NCBI RefSeq assembly: GCF_947507565.1
Contig: NC_089187.1
Location: 496,001 to 560,000 of the forward strand
Length of the DNA: 64,000 nt
Origin: Oscarella lobularis
Taxonomy: Eukaryota; Porifera; Homoscleromorpha; Homosclerophorida; Oscarellidae
Reading direction: 5' to 3'
Part shown: positions 1 through 11,579 of the stretch, piece by piece
Layout of the letters: each line of letters starts with the position of its first letter
Position numbering within the stretch: the first letter of the stretch is position 1
Notes under the pieces: model-generated
Databases searched by the model: none
What the model was told of the DNA's origin: nothing
The model's input: the letters and a program-made list of their open reading frames with translations, nothing else
Made by a program: the position numbers and the translations under genes

Positions 1-1981
1 ATCGTGGAGCGAATGGTCACCCTATACAAATTGTACAGCATCGTGCGGTGGCGGGCGTCAAACGCGTCAGCGAACGTGCACTAATCCAACGCCTGACGTC
101 GGCGGGAAGGACTGCGAGGGAAGCTCCGGTGAAGCCATTGAATGCAATGCACAGTCATGCCCGGGTCAGCCCTGCCCTGCACTTTCATTACCTATAAGGG
201 GATTCTGGTAATTTCAAAGGTTGCCCGTTGACCGGAACCCTTACACTGGGACCTTTGACGGTTACAGTCTCTGACGACGAGAGGAATTTTCTTCTGTCAT
301 GTGCTGACGGATTCAGTTTGACAGTCAATAACTCGGTTCCGTGCACCGACATCGATCTGTCAGCCACCCTCGATCTATGTCTGGAAGGTTAGATAGTAAT
401 GTGTTTAGACGACGACAACGTATAATGAAATTTGTGGAAAGCTTGCCCTGATTTGGTGCCGCCCCTAAATGGGAGCGTTGTGATCAGTGCCGACGGCCGA
501 TTGGCGACGTACACCTGCCAAATTGGCTTTACCCTCCTCGGCTCTTCAAGTAGATCGTGCGTCGACGGCGTGTGGACCGGCGCGGATCCCACGTGCGCTG
601 CACAAAGTACAACCTAGAACCAGAACCTCTTCTCATGTTATTAAATCTGCTTTAGCTCTCATTACCCGCGAAGGTGCCGTCGATTTGTCCATCGCTAACA
701 ATCAAACGGTCGAACTGCTCGGCATCGATCCGGACATAACTCTGCCGACGGGACGATTTGAAGTTCGCACGCCGGAACTTCTTGCCGTCAACTGCAGCAC
801 GATCGTCACGTTTCGATATCGAACGACGACGAGCGACCCTTCGATTGCCGTCGGCGCTCAATTGTTCGCCTTCAATACGAACGATCCGACAGGCGACGAC
901 GACGCCGACTTCTCGCTCGTCGCTCGCGTCGACGCCGTCGTCAACCGAACCGAAGAAGCGACGTTCGCTTGTCTGCAATTGGAGTGCGTCAACTCGACGC
1001 TTCTCCCCGCCGTCAGTCGCGTCGTTCTGTCGGTCGAGATAACGAGTGGAATTTTCGAGTTCGAGCAAGTGAAAATCAACGAAAGATCGTCTTGCTTCGG
1101 TATAGCATGCACAAACATTATCTGTTATGACTTTCGAGCTATTTGCCTTTAGTTGAGCCTGAGACTCCACTAACGGCCGACTGCGACAACACGACGTCGA
1201 GCGGCGACTGCGGCTATCGAAACACCGGCTGCGGAGTCGTCAACTGGCAAGTGAATTTGAATGCGAACGATGACGACGTCGATCCGGTTGTCGACGTTCA
1301 GTCCGAGCGCATTTCGGCGAACGACGACTGCGATTATCACGTCTGCCTTCCGTGTCTGCAACGATCCGGCTATACCGTCACGCAGGGAGCCGCCAGTTCG
1401 ATCCCACTAAAGCGAAAGCGACGTTCTTTCAGAGGATTCAGACGGGGTACGTCTAGAGGAAACCGTTTTGCTTTTGTAAGACGTTTGGGTTTTAGTTTCG
1501 AAATCTTTGTGTCTTCCTCCGTCTGCCACCGGATATTCGCTTGGGAGTATAGTGTCGTCTGCGCTCGTTCTGCATCCGAGCAATGCCTACGTTTCTTTCG
1601 ATTACGTGATGTTTGCCAAGGGGCTGCATCAGTTTTCCATCTACGTCTATTGCGACGCCTCGCCACTTCTCACCGTCGTTCACATCAGCGACGGATCGTA
1701 CTATTCGATCAGGCACTACGACGGAGCGGGCAGGAGGGGAACGCAGTGTCTCGCTCTTCGTCACTACATTACGAGGTCGTCTGCTCACGCTAGGGGTCTC
1801 TGCAAGAAATTTCGGTTAGCAGTCGAAGCCGTAGGCGTTGGAACGCACGCCTGCATCGGCAGTGTGAAATACCTGGATGCCAGCGCAGTCGGCGGCCCTT
1901 TCTGTGGTAAGAGAATTTTTTCAATTATGATCTCCTAAAAGAAATCACCTTTTTTCTTTAGGGAGGGTTGACAACCTTTAA
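1..1981 (+). CDS. Secreted TSP1-sushi-sushi-MAM-like mosaic protein, 5' partial
   Basis: Extracellular mosaic protein whose 5' end lies outside the window. A thrombospondin type 1 repeat occupies about 2-164 (WSEW, CGGGRQTRQRTC, closing CNAQSC). It is followed by a divergent sushi/CCP exon (220-387), a clear sushi/CCP exon (442-606, beginning CPDLVPPLNGS with a terminal W and C), a beta-rich segment beginning TLITREG, and a MAM-like region (SGDCGYRNTGCG ... W, then a beta-rich half ending GTHACIGSVKYLD). A basic KRKRR site sits in a loop between the two MAM halves. The last exon adds RVDNL and a TAA at 1979-1981. Introns are about 55 nt and mostly phase 1, as usual for shuffled extracellular modules. 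Adhesion, matrix or immune recognition are plausible roles; no ligand can be inferred. It is a diverged paralogue of the next gene. Confidence 0.8.
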
Positions 1982-2073
1982 AAAACTGCAGTTGATCTTT
2001 CTCACGTTTCATCGTCGCCTCAGTTCCTAAATACATAAGGCATGCTTCCACCTTGCGTCAGTCTGACGAAATG

Positions 2074-2079
2074 AATAAA
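2074..2079 (+). terminator. Polyadenylation signal AATAAA
   Basis: The hexamer AATAAA lies 93 bases after the stop of the first mosaic gene, in an AT-rich run with further overlapping AATAAA copies nearby. Its position suits 3' end formation for that gene. Confidence 0.5.
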
Positions 2080-2149
2080 TAAATATATGAATAAATAATT
2101 AAGACTGCGTTAATTAATTCACTGTCCTACCATGAGACAAGAGTCTCGT

Positions 2150-2255
2150 TTACGGTCACCCTTCAAACCAAATTTTATAAACCCAAATAAACAAACATAC
2201 ATTACAGTAGATTAGAGAAACTTCGTACGGAATTGAATCAATAGGGTGACCGTAA
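2150..2255. mobile_element. MITE-like element with 13-nt perfect terminal inverted repeats
   Basis: Positions 2150-2162 (TTACGGTCACCCT) and 2243-2255 (AGGGTGACCGTAA) are perfect inverted repeats bounding about 80 AT-rich bases in the gap between the two mosaic genes (1982-2405). I see no clear target-site duplication and no coding capacity. The rest of this gap holds polyadenylation-like signals and the upstream region of the second gene. Confidence 0.4.
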
Positions 2256-2405
2256 CTAATCAGGCTTCACGTAACCACCAAACGTCCTGGGGGGCTGACT
2301 CCTTTTAATAACAAAGTACCTTTTTGCCGGACTCCCTCATAAGTACGCGTATACTAGTGGCCTCTTTCTTAGTTCCAGACTAGACCCGGACTAACGCAGC
2401 ATCCA

Positions 2406-4694
2406 ATGATGTTCTCTCTAATCCTCGTCGTATTCGCGTTCGCCTTGCCGCCTCAATCACCAGCCAGTGCGATCACGTTCATTATACCTTTTATATGCGT
2501 CAAAGCCCGTTTCCCTTCTAGGCTCCTGCCCTCGTCTTTCACCTCCGTCTAACGGAATGGTAGAGCTTTTTTCCGCCGAACGAAAGGCCACGTACACGTG
2601 CAACGAAGGCTACAGCCTTATCGGCTATCAAATTCGACTGTGCTGCTTTGGGGTATGGCTCGGAAATCCACCCCAATGCGCCAAAGGCAAGAAAACGAGC
2701 CCAAATCAAATCAGACTTAGAACTCATTTTCGCCAGACGGCCAATGGGGTGGGTGGACCGAGTGGTCGACGTGCTCGCGAACGTGCGGTAACGGGACGCA
2801 ACTGCGACGTCGCTCTTGCGACAATCCGGCGCCCGATCAATGGGGAAAGGATTGCGAAGGGGACGCGAGCGAACGTCGCTTCTGTTTCGTCCGAGGATGT
2901 TTGGGTGAGAAAAAATGAAAATTAAATTATTGACGAAACCACCCCCCGTCCGATATGTCTAATAATTAATTTTGATTACTAATTAGATTGCGACGCGGCG
3001 AATCTTCGCGCGACGTGCCGTAGACGTACGAATCCTTATTACCTGCGTTTTCACTGTTTAGTCTATGTTCGCTAGGATGCGTTCCTCTTGCTCCTCCTCC
3101 AAATGGATCGATTCGCTACGACGACGCCTCGGGCGCCATCTACTTTTGCGACGAAGGGTTTCGGCTCTTGGGCTCCAGCGAACGTCGATGCGCTGGATGC
3201 GGTGGGGGGACGTGGACCGGGGTAGCGCCCTCCTGCGTAAGATCTCCAGGTAAAAAATGTCTTAGCGCACGGGTGTGTTGACGCGGGAAATTTTCTCCGC
3301 GCAGAAACCTTGATTGGTGCCAACCCCGTGATTTTTTTGGATAGCGGACATCATGTTGTTCAAAGTCACCTTTTCTTCATGGCTGCAGCTGTGGGTACGA
3401 CAGCAGTGCGATCTGTCTTCTTCTCCTATCGCGTACCTAGTGGCAAAGGAAACGTTTCAGTTGGAATTCAACTGCAACGCTTATCCGATAATACTAGCGT
3501 AGGAATAACAGAACAACTTACTTTTGTTGGATCCGTGGGATCGGAATTCACCTTGTCTCCTGCTTGCATACAATTGACGTCAGATCTACGGGAGTCTTAT
3601 GAAAGCAGATTTCAGCTAGACGTATCAGTGCCTAGCGGTAGTACATTCGAAATGAGAGGAATAGATACGAGTCAAAGTGATGCGTGCACAGGTACGAATC
3701 TCACGTTGGAAAACGCATTGAAACACTGTGTCTTTATATTTAGTAAAAGCTGGACAATGTCCCGACGTCTCGGATCGAATGCCCAGTCGTTGTGGACAGT
3801 ACTGTCGACACGACGGTTCTTGTCCCGGAGAGATGAAATGCTGCAGCACGTCGTGTGGAGTCGATTGCGTACTTCCAGTCACCTCGCGCATAGACGCCTC
3901 AAGTAAACACGAGAAAAGTATTTACGAATTAAATTTGACTTCTCCCAAAAGGCAGAAATGCGCGATCAGCAGCTCAAAGTAACGCATCCTTCATGTGCAA
4001 TGTCAGTGAGTCGTCGGGCGACTGCGGATTCAAGAATTCGGTTTGCGGCAGCGGAACACCGTGGAAACTGGTGCACAATGATTCGCAAATTCCGGAACAT
4101 TCACTACCGTTTACAGCTTCGCCGGGAAACGAATGCACACTCGACGTGTGCATTGAGTGCATTTTTCCTAATTTAAACGCCGTTGGAACGACTATTCCAT
4201 CGTTTGACAGTGGTAGAAAAAGAAGAAGCTTAGCACAAGGTACGGTCGACTTCACGAAACTATTTAATGTATACTAATTATGGGGGGTAGTGGGACGCTC
4301 GGCTTTTTGTCTCATCCCTGCGCCAGGGTCGAACTTTGACTGGAGTACGATGCCTACAAGTGTCGTTAGCAGTGAAAATACCAAATTGGAATTTCACGTG
4401 AAAATGTTCGAAGACTTCGAATATCCCCTCCATCACATGACCGTGTCTCTGCGCTGCCAATCCGACGACAGCGTCAAGATTAACCTCGGATTTAGCATCG
4501 GAGATTCCCATGGCGGCTATCACATTCCTCACTTTGACAATTCAGGCATCGATCAGACCTACACAATCAGCAACATTCACGAGCGAATTCAAAATCAATT
4601 CTACATGGAATGTCCTCAATACTACGTCGAATTTAGAGTCGTCGTATTTAAGACTCCCGCTTGCATTTCGTCCATATTCTTTACCAGTGACTGA
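2406..4694 (+). CDS. Secreted sushi-TSP1-sushi-WAP-MAM-like mosaic protein
   Basis: Starts at ATG 2406 with a signal peptide (MMFSLILVVFAFALPP) in exon 1 (2406-2466). Exon 2 (2522-2686) is a sushi domain starting SCPRLSPPSNG. Exon 3 (from 2737) is a TSP1 repeat (WTEWSTCSRTCGNGTQLRRR). A short Cys-containing exon follows, then a second sushi domain (about 3076-3250), and a beta-rich segment beginning TLIGANPV that matches the upstream paralogue. Next is a WAP four-disulphide core (about 3746-3880, GQCPDVSD ... CPGEMKCCSTSCGVDC), then a MAM-like region (SGDCGFKNSVCG) split by a GRKRRS basic site. Stop TGA is at 4692-4694. The intron between exons 2 and 3 is GC-AG. Relative to the upstream paralogue it has a reordered TSP1 and a WAP domain, a module of protease inhibitors and antimicrobial proteins. 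Secretion is well supported; function is unknown. Confidence 0.82.
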
Positions 4695-4798
4695 CACTTT
4701 CGAAATAGTAATAATGGTGTAGCCGTTTTCGTGATGAAACTATGAAATTAGCCCTAAATGACTCCCTGTTCTTTCTCCACATAACGCAGAGAGCTGTA

Positions 4799-6731
4799 CT
4801 ATTCAAAAGCATACGAATTAGTGGTATCATGTGATTCTGCATCCAATATCGGCGATTCGGTCGAAGGAGCGTGATCAAAAGTGTCTTCGCCCGCGTAGAA
4901 ACTCTGCACTTCGAGCCCACTCCCCGCCGTCGGCACCATGTGCATGCTCTCGTATGACTGGACCCCGTGCAACGTCGACAGACCGATTCCGCGACCCGAA
5001 AACGGACACACCGCGTCCTCGGCGACCGTTATCTTCGTGTCGTCGTCGTCGAAACTATTCAAAGGCACGTGACCGGGCGGCACCGTGGCGGCGAGCGTCT
5101 GATTGGCCGATAAGGAAGCGGTCGGACTGAATTGATGATATTCGCAGAAGGACGACGATCGTCGTTCCATGAGATCGAGCGATGCCGGCTCGTCGACGAG
5201 TCTTACTTTCGACGTAGAAGATTGAGACGTCGCTCCGCCCCTTTCTTGGTCTTGCGTCGAAACGACGGGTAAGCCATCCAAAATGCTTCGTCCAGACGGA
5301 ACGGGTAGAATAACCTGAAAATAGAAATGATTATGATTATTAATCCCGGTAATGTTTGCGTTACTGGATTTCCATTTTTCAGGGCTTCTTTCGTCACGTG
5401 TATGTGGTTCTGCAGATCTATAACGGTAGGATAATACGATCGGTCTTTTACGTCCGGCAGATTTTCTCCTTTGAAAAATAGTTCCTTTTCGACGAAATTC
5501 TTTAGAATGTGCTTCACCTCATAAACACCTACACGCGTCAAGTGTATAAAATAATAATTATTAGTAGTACTTTACCTACCTGTTACACCTTGTAATACTA
5601 GAAGTCGTAGTTTTGTTAGAATACTCGGATTAAGCCTTTGAGAAACCTAAGCGCGGTACGTCTTCTTAGAAAAAGTTTCATATATACATATACAAGCTTT
5701 TTCTTTTTACCATCAGACTGGCAGCTGACTCGCTTCGAAGCGCTTCTGAAATTTCCACCTGAAGCTCGGCATCCGACGGATAAAAACTGAGATCGTCCGC
5801 ATCGGGCGGTTCGGCATCGGCAAACAATTCATTTTCTAAATACAAAAACAACGCCTCCTTTACGTCGCCAAGACCTAAAAATTAAATATCGAGAAAAATG
5901 TTGACCGAATCGTATTTTCTACCCGTAGTTCCCGTGCGAACTAGCTCGTGGACTCGTTTCTTTAGTCTCGGATCCAATTGCCTGTCGGGACTCAAGTGCT
6001 CCACGCATTCCTCTAATCCGGCTGTAAACGCCAGCGACTCTACGTCGCACACGTGAAACTCGTGCGCCTGAGCCGTGGGCAATTGCAAATACCACCTAAA
6101 CAAAATAAAGACAATGACGTCATCATATATAAAATATTTTCTACCTTATTTCGCCGTCGAGATTTTCCAAACCGACTTCTTTCAACGCTTTCACGCACCT
6201 CTCCTTGACGTATCTCGACACCTTTCCTTTCTTTCCCATTTCCTCGTCCTTGATTCGAAATCGGGCGAACTTCTTCACCTTCTTCACGCAAATCTGCGCC
6301 GGACAGCTGACCGAGAACAATTTCGAACGGGTCTCCTCTCCGCCTTCCTCGCGTCGTCGCTTGGCAACGGAGACGCGACTTTCGTCGATTTGAACTTGTT
6401 TTCGTCGATTTCTCCCGTGATAGCATTCCATTACGATCGCTCGATTTCCTACGTTTACGAACGGGATTCCGTCGAAGGGGACGTACTGCGAGCGCCACAT
6501 GAGACGACTCGATTCATGATCGGAGGACGGGGATTGTCGCGTACTCCACGACGTCGCCGTTTCGTTGCGATGTGCCGCCAGAACGGCTTCGACGTCCCCT
6601 TCGCTCTTTACGTAGCCTCGATAGGAGTCGCCTACTTTTTCGCACGCCACTAGGCGATCCGTCCAGCGAGGACGATCGTCCGGTTGCGCGTTGGAGGAGC
6701 GGGACCCCGAAGGGGGCCTCACCGTGACCAT
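4799..6731 (-). CDS. CARF (ALS2CR8)-like transcription factor
   Basis: Spliced minus-strand gene converging on the mosaic gene with about 100 bp between stops. Exon 1 (about 6731-6145) encodes WTDRLVACEKVGDSYRGYVK, then VPFDGIPFVNVGNRAIVMEC and SCPAQICVKKVKKFARFRI. Exon 2 continues WYLQLPTAQAHEFHVC. This order (repeated DGIPF/NVG motif, basic stretch, SCPA..VKKV, QLPT..AHEFH) is what I recall of the ALS2CR8 domain of calcium-response factor CARF, a nuclear DNA-binding activator. Later exons (about 5875-5700 and 5535-5300) are acidic and helical. The last exon (about 5281-4799) is low-complexity, Ser/Asp-rich and resembles an activation tail. Family assignment is from motif memory, so orthology to CARF is likely but not proven. 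The start ATG is the first in the long exon-1 frame. Confidence 0.6.
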
Positions 6732-6912
6732 GCTAGACTAGGCGCACCGCAACTTTGGATAACGACAAATCGAGTAGGGGAATAGAGAATGGAAAGTAGG
6801 CAAAGCGGCAGTCGTTGCAGTGCTTCTGCCGTCTGACTGTGCCCAGGCCCACGTGAATGCATGTACATGTATCAATAAATACTGTAATTGGGAAAACTGT
6901 ATGAGATATCTG

Positions 6913-9707
6913 CTATAGTTGAAATACGTACTGTTTTCCGTACTTTTGAACGCACTCGTCAACGTGTTGTTGTAAAATGCGTAGTCGTAGTACAACGCCC
7001 TGGAGGAGACAGTAGAGTGGCCAAGTGTCTGTTTCTCGGTTCGTGCATTTTTGCTGCAGTGGCTGTGAAAAGGAAATTTCCGGAAATGGTGAAAGAGACT
7101 GGGAACATGATATGACTCGGCGAAATAGCGCCGTTGAATAAGGAGCCTGAGACATATGGAATTAATCGTGATGTAATGAAGTCTCTCCAAGAGATCTGTA
7201 CTTCAAATCTTTGCTCTTTCGAAGCAAAATAGGCGTGCTCCTCGGCGTAGTGATTTTCGTTTTTGATAAGATGATAAATCAGCGGGTCCTTTAGAAGAAA
7301 ATCTACAAACTGTAAGGGTGTTACAAAAGAATCCAAATGACTTTGGCCTGCAAAACCTGGCTTCCTAGATCATTCTCGAGAGAATCTGCCAAATGTTTGA
7401 GATGGAGGACAGAGTCCTCGTTATAGAGACAATTCTCCAATCTTTCGTTTTCTTCGCTCGCGCACCCACAACGACTTTCCTGACGAAGGAATCATTGCCA
7501 TTCAGATAAACATTCAATTCAAGTAAGCGCACTTGAGCAAGACAGTCGGTGACATCTCCTCGCGAAAAATTGCCATAGCCCAGGTGTTTTCCTATGAGGC
7601 CAGGACACTTGAGTAAACCTGTGAATTACGTATGCAAAAACGCGTTTGTCAGAGGAAACTGCTTTACCTTCGTGAGGATGGCACAGAATGTCCCAGAATG
7701 CCAAACCGTTATCAACAGCCACGACATGACCATCTTTGAAAAACCAATTTTTGGCCGACCGTCTAAGACTCGATATTACTTTCTACAAACTAAATTAATT
7801 AATTAATTAATGAAGGGATTACCTGTCACTATTTGCAATAATAAAGTCAAAGATGGTCTGCTCCACAGCCTCCCTTGTACGCTTCTTCCAAGAGGTAGGC
7901 ACTGTTAGCCTATATGAAGCTAGCACTCAATGCTTAGAGAGATCTGTAGGAATACCTTTTCTCGGGCATAAAATATGATTGGAGTGTCTGCTTTGGCAGC
8001 ATCTTTTCTAATTCTTCCTCTCCCGTTTTCAAATCTTCTACGTATTGACTTGCTGATGCATATGCAAAAGGCTTCCTCCTAATTGAATGTGAAATCTGCC
8101 TTTGTTTTTGTCTCACGCCTATTGTATCACCCTTTGATTTTCTCGGCATTGCAAGTTCTCTTCAGTGCCCACTTCAATTCGAAGCAAAGAATCGCCCGAC
8201 TGTAGTCGCAGCGCTTGATGTCCTGTTCAGACACAACCACTCCGCGAGAGCAAGGAATCTGTATTGCTAGGCATGAAAAATTAATTAACTCATCCTAAAA
8301 TGAGTGCAGTACGCACAGAGATTTAGGAGTCTTCCAAGATGAAATGCTATCACTTCACTAGCAGCCTGCGTTCCCTCGTGCAAATTGGGAGGAGGTCTAG
8401 ACAGGAAAACAAAATAAAAAAATAGTCGCGTTTAGATTAACCGTAAGACCTGCAGGAAAATTTGATTACAAATCGTCTTCCGTCTTTCATCATAGCAAAG
8501 AAAGGATGAAACGACTTTGGTCTCGGGCCATAAGACAGGTGAGGTTTTAGCACGCAGGAAAAGTTTCCCACAGTCGAGCCACATGCTCCTCCTTTCATGT
8601 CACTTAGATCAAGCATAGAGCGAAAATCGGAATTCTTCTTTGAGCTCCAATATGGAGAAAACGACTTTTGAATCTAACAAGATGATGTATAGAGACATCA
8701 AAGACGTTTCGGCAGAGTACCTTTTCTGACGGACAATATGACTTAGAGTACCTCTCTGGCAGAAACTGAAGTGGATCCATGATCCGTTCCTATAGTCAAG
8801 CCTACGTAAAATCAATAATCCAGCTGCAAGATGAGCTGCATACCCTTGCAGCTGCTTCTATAAGAGCTCTAACAGCCGCTTGTTCCTCCAGAGTCAAAGG
8901 CTCTCCATCGTCGTCACTGTCTTCATCGCTGTCAGATTCCCATGCTTCTTCCTTTGATTTCTGCGTAATTTCAGAGAGTGGACACAAGCACAATAAATTC
9001 TCAAATGTACTCACGTATCGTATAAATGGTAGATCATCGTCATTGACTGCAACGTCTGAGGTCTAAGCAGAAATCCAGCTACCTAAATCAAAAGCTAAGT
9101 ACTGTATCACCTTTTCGTCGGAGATTCTCTTCCCATATCGACCGCGTTCCACGGAAATGACCTTAGTAGTGACGAGCATGCAAATGTGTGTAGCCACAAC
9201 CACGAACAACAGGTGGACGCACTCGAATTTGTTCCCTCAAGCCATCCAGCGCAATTTTCACCTCATCGAGTCGCCGATGTGTCGTCGCCTCGTGCAAACG
9301 CAACGCCGTCGACACGTTCTTCAAAACTTGCGCGACGATCTACGCACGCACATTATCACATATTAGACACGCAAAAGGGAAAGAGCCTTACGCGTCCGAC
9401 ATCCCACGACAATCGCTCCTACACAGAGAACGACATATTAATTAAGACTCCGTAGAGACTTTGCGAGCTTCTCCTACGACCTGTCCCGTGATTGCTGTCT
9501 TGTTACGTCGGCAATCTCCTCGCGAACCCTATCAGTGACATATCCCGTCTTTGGAACGTCAACAAATCATACGGAACGTACCGGACGCACATTCGCTCGA
9601 CTCGTTTGACAGCGCAGCGACCATTGGGCAAACAATGTCAGAGTGCCCACAATCAGAACGACGCCCAGCACGTGCCGACGTTTTGCTTTCAAAGCAAATC
9701 GCAGCAT
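6913..9707 (-). CDS. FAM20-type Golgi secretory-pathway kinase-like protein
   Basis: Exon 1 (9582-9707) encodes a type II signal anchor: basic cytoplasmic MLRFALKAKRRH, then a hydrophobic helix VLGVVLIVGTLTLFA. Small exons form a helical stem and an acidic Ser/Asp stretch (SDSDEDSDDDGE). The catalytic part runs about 8610-7640. It includes GGACGSTVGNFSC, a Lys-bearing strand FVIKF, an ASEVIAFHLGRLLNL helix, the catalytic-loop match IFDFIIANSDR (compare FDFLIGNMDR in FAM20), and the metal-binding DNG in VVAVDNGLAF. C-terminal exons carry LKDPLIYHLI and LQQHVDECVQKYG, resembling the FAM20 C-lobe. Such kinases phosphorylate secreted proteins or proteoglycan xylose in the Golgi; which substrate applies here cannot be told. 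Exon edges between 8830 and 8600 and between 7500 and 6913 are uncertain. Confidence 0.6.
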
Positions 9708-9922
9708 GTTGGTCAGCAGACGTCTAAAGCGTGTTGCTCGAGGGAACGGGAGGTCCCGTGGCTCGGCAATGTTAGATCGAGACCACTCCCCGCAGAAGTT
9801 CTAATCTTATTACATCCCGGCCAAAACGATTGACCTTTGTTTTCATGCAGCACGTGAGTTGCGGAGTGAGCTCATTCTCACCCATTGTCCGACCGAGTGT
9901 ACTCATCTCTCACCGTGACGCG
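9708..9922. promoter_or_regulatory. Divergent intergenic region, kinase / secreted gene A
   Basis: This 215-bp gap separates the start codons of the FAM20-like gene (-) and the first secreted gene (+), so it must hold both promoters. It contains a CACGTG E-box near 9851. No TATA box is obvious. Confidence 0.45.
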
Positions 9923-11150
9923 ATGAAGACGCTCGCTGCTATTCTGCTCGTTCTGCCTATTGCACTTGTCGTCGCGTCCAACGGCAAGGCAGCCTCTTGA
10001 TTAGATGGCACGTTTAGACCTATTTGCTCTCAGGCGACTGCAAGTCACATGCTTCCAAAACTTACAAAATCGGCGTCTCCTTTTCAATTAAATCGCCTTG
10101 CGAATGCGAGTCTATCGACGAGGATCAATTCAACTCGACATACATGAAAGCAGTTGAAAAGATTTGCAAGAAGAAGGGACGCTGCACACTTGTTGATAGC
10201 TTCGAGGGAATCTGCACGCAAGCGTCGGAATATTCCGTTAACATCACTCTTTCGTTCCCATGCCCAGCCTGCAAAAACAACGTCAACCGAGTGACCAAAT
10301 CTCTAAAGAAAAAGAAAAAGACTTTAAAAATCGGAAGGAAAGGAGAAGCATGCAGACTCAAAAGCTCAACGGTCTCAACTCCTGAGCTGATCAACTGTGT
10401 GCGCGCTACCGAACCGCCAACGACCGAGCCTCCTCCTACTACAACAGCGCCTCCTCCTACTACAACAGCCCCTCCTCCCACTACTCCGGTTCCCATACAA
10501 GCTACTACTCCGCCACCGCCCATCGAGTATCCAACAGAGTCTGGGTCTCAGGGAGTCGTTACCGTATCTCCTCGGAAATGCGTAACACTCTGCGGCGAAT
10601 GTTCATTTACAAACGATCCAAACGTCATGGTTGTTCTGCTGTCGTTTACACCGAAGACCCCACAGTGCCCAGGTTTGACTTTTTCGGACGGAGAATGCAA
10701 TGACAACAGCCCAGACCTAAAACCAACCTATGTCGAACCTCACACTCACATTTCAAAGTCCAGGTGCGCCTGCGTCTGCTTTCCAAGAACTTGCCCTGCC
10801 AAGGAAACCGTCGCCAAGCTTTTTTACTCCTCCTACCGTATGTAAAGAAAATCGATATATCATTTACCACAAATCCATTTTACATTGCAGAGGCGCCGCT
10901 TGAGGAAATGCTCAAATTCGTCCTTCAACTAGACGAAGCCCAACCCCTTGCTCAGGTATAGAAGAACTTGCATTGTCGAATATAAATGGAAAACGTACTC
11001 TAGGATGAGGCCCTTTTAGCAAAACTCACAGCAGCCCTCTGCGACAAAAGCAAGGCTCTTGCTCTGGTTGCAGATCCAGCACTGGCTAAACTTCTTAGGG
11101 TGGTACCACCAAAGTACGCACTTCAATTCCTCGGCCGCAAGAGGAAATAG
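9923..11150 (+). CDS. Secreted Cys-rich protein with Pro/Thr linker, tandem copy A
   Basis: ATG 9923 opens a signal peptide (MKTLAAILLVLPIALVVA). Exon 2 (10034 to about 10840) encodes a Cys-rich first domain (GDCKSH ... CECES ... CKKKGRCTLV ... GIC ... FPC), a basic KKKKK patch, a Thr/Pro mucin-like linker with repeated TTTAPPP (about 10420-10530), and a second Cys-rich domain (CVTLCGECSFT ... FSDGEC ... RCACVCFP). Two short exons add an amphipathic helical tail with LCDKSKALALVADP and end FLGRKRK. The spacing of the last cysteines of domain 1 loosely recalls SUEL-type galactose-binding lectins, but I cannot call it. No known family is recognised. Copy B, 430 bp downstream, has the same exon order and domain layout, so this is a local tandem duplication. 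Intron 1 has a GC donor. Confidence 0.82.
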
Positions 11151-11579
11151 TAGGCCAATCCGTCTGACCACCAAACTATGCTTCGTTTGTTTGATCGTGT
11201 TTGTCCCACAGAATAGCAATTCGTTTGTCAGAATATGCAACGTATTGACCTTATTATGTAATATCAGAAGCCAGTCGGACTGGAGGACGGCGCCGCGGTT
11301 AGCTCCGGCAGACGTCACCATATTCGTGGGGGATGCGACAACGTGGTCGTCACGAGAGAATGACGTCAGACATTCGTAGTACATTCAAAAGTGTCCTGAT
11401 TGACGCGTTTTATCGAAGACACGACGTCGGTAAAAAAGAAAGCAACCGTAACTAAATTCGGCAGCAAGCATCCTAATCTTATTGCACTTTGCCACTTTGA
11501 CTATTGTTCGAGCACGTGATATAGTGAACTCGCTCTCCCACCGGGTTCTCCCACCACAGTACTCACCTTGCCAGACGCG
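11151..11579. other. Intergenic gap between tandem secreted copies
   Basis: A 429-bp gap with no convincing gene. Its right end (11550-11579) resembles the sequence immediately before copy A: both read roughly CTCACC...ACGCGATGAAG into the start codon, suggesting the duplicated unit includes the proximal promoter. Confidence 0.5.

Noticed and set aside
11016-11384. Minus-strand open frame between the secreted genes
   Set aside because: It overlaps the last exon of copy A in antisense and continues into non-coding sequence with no recognisable motif.
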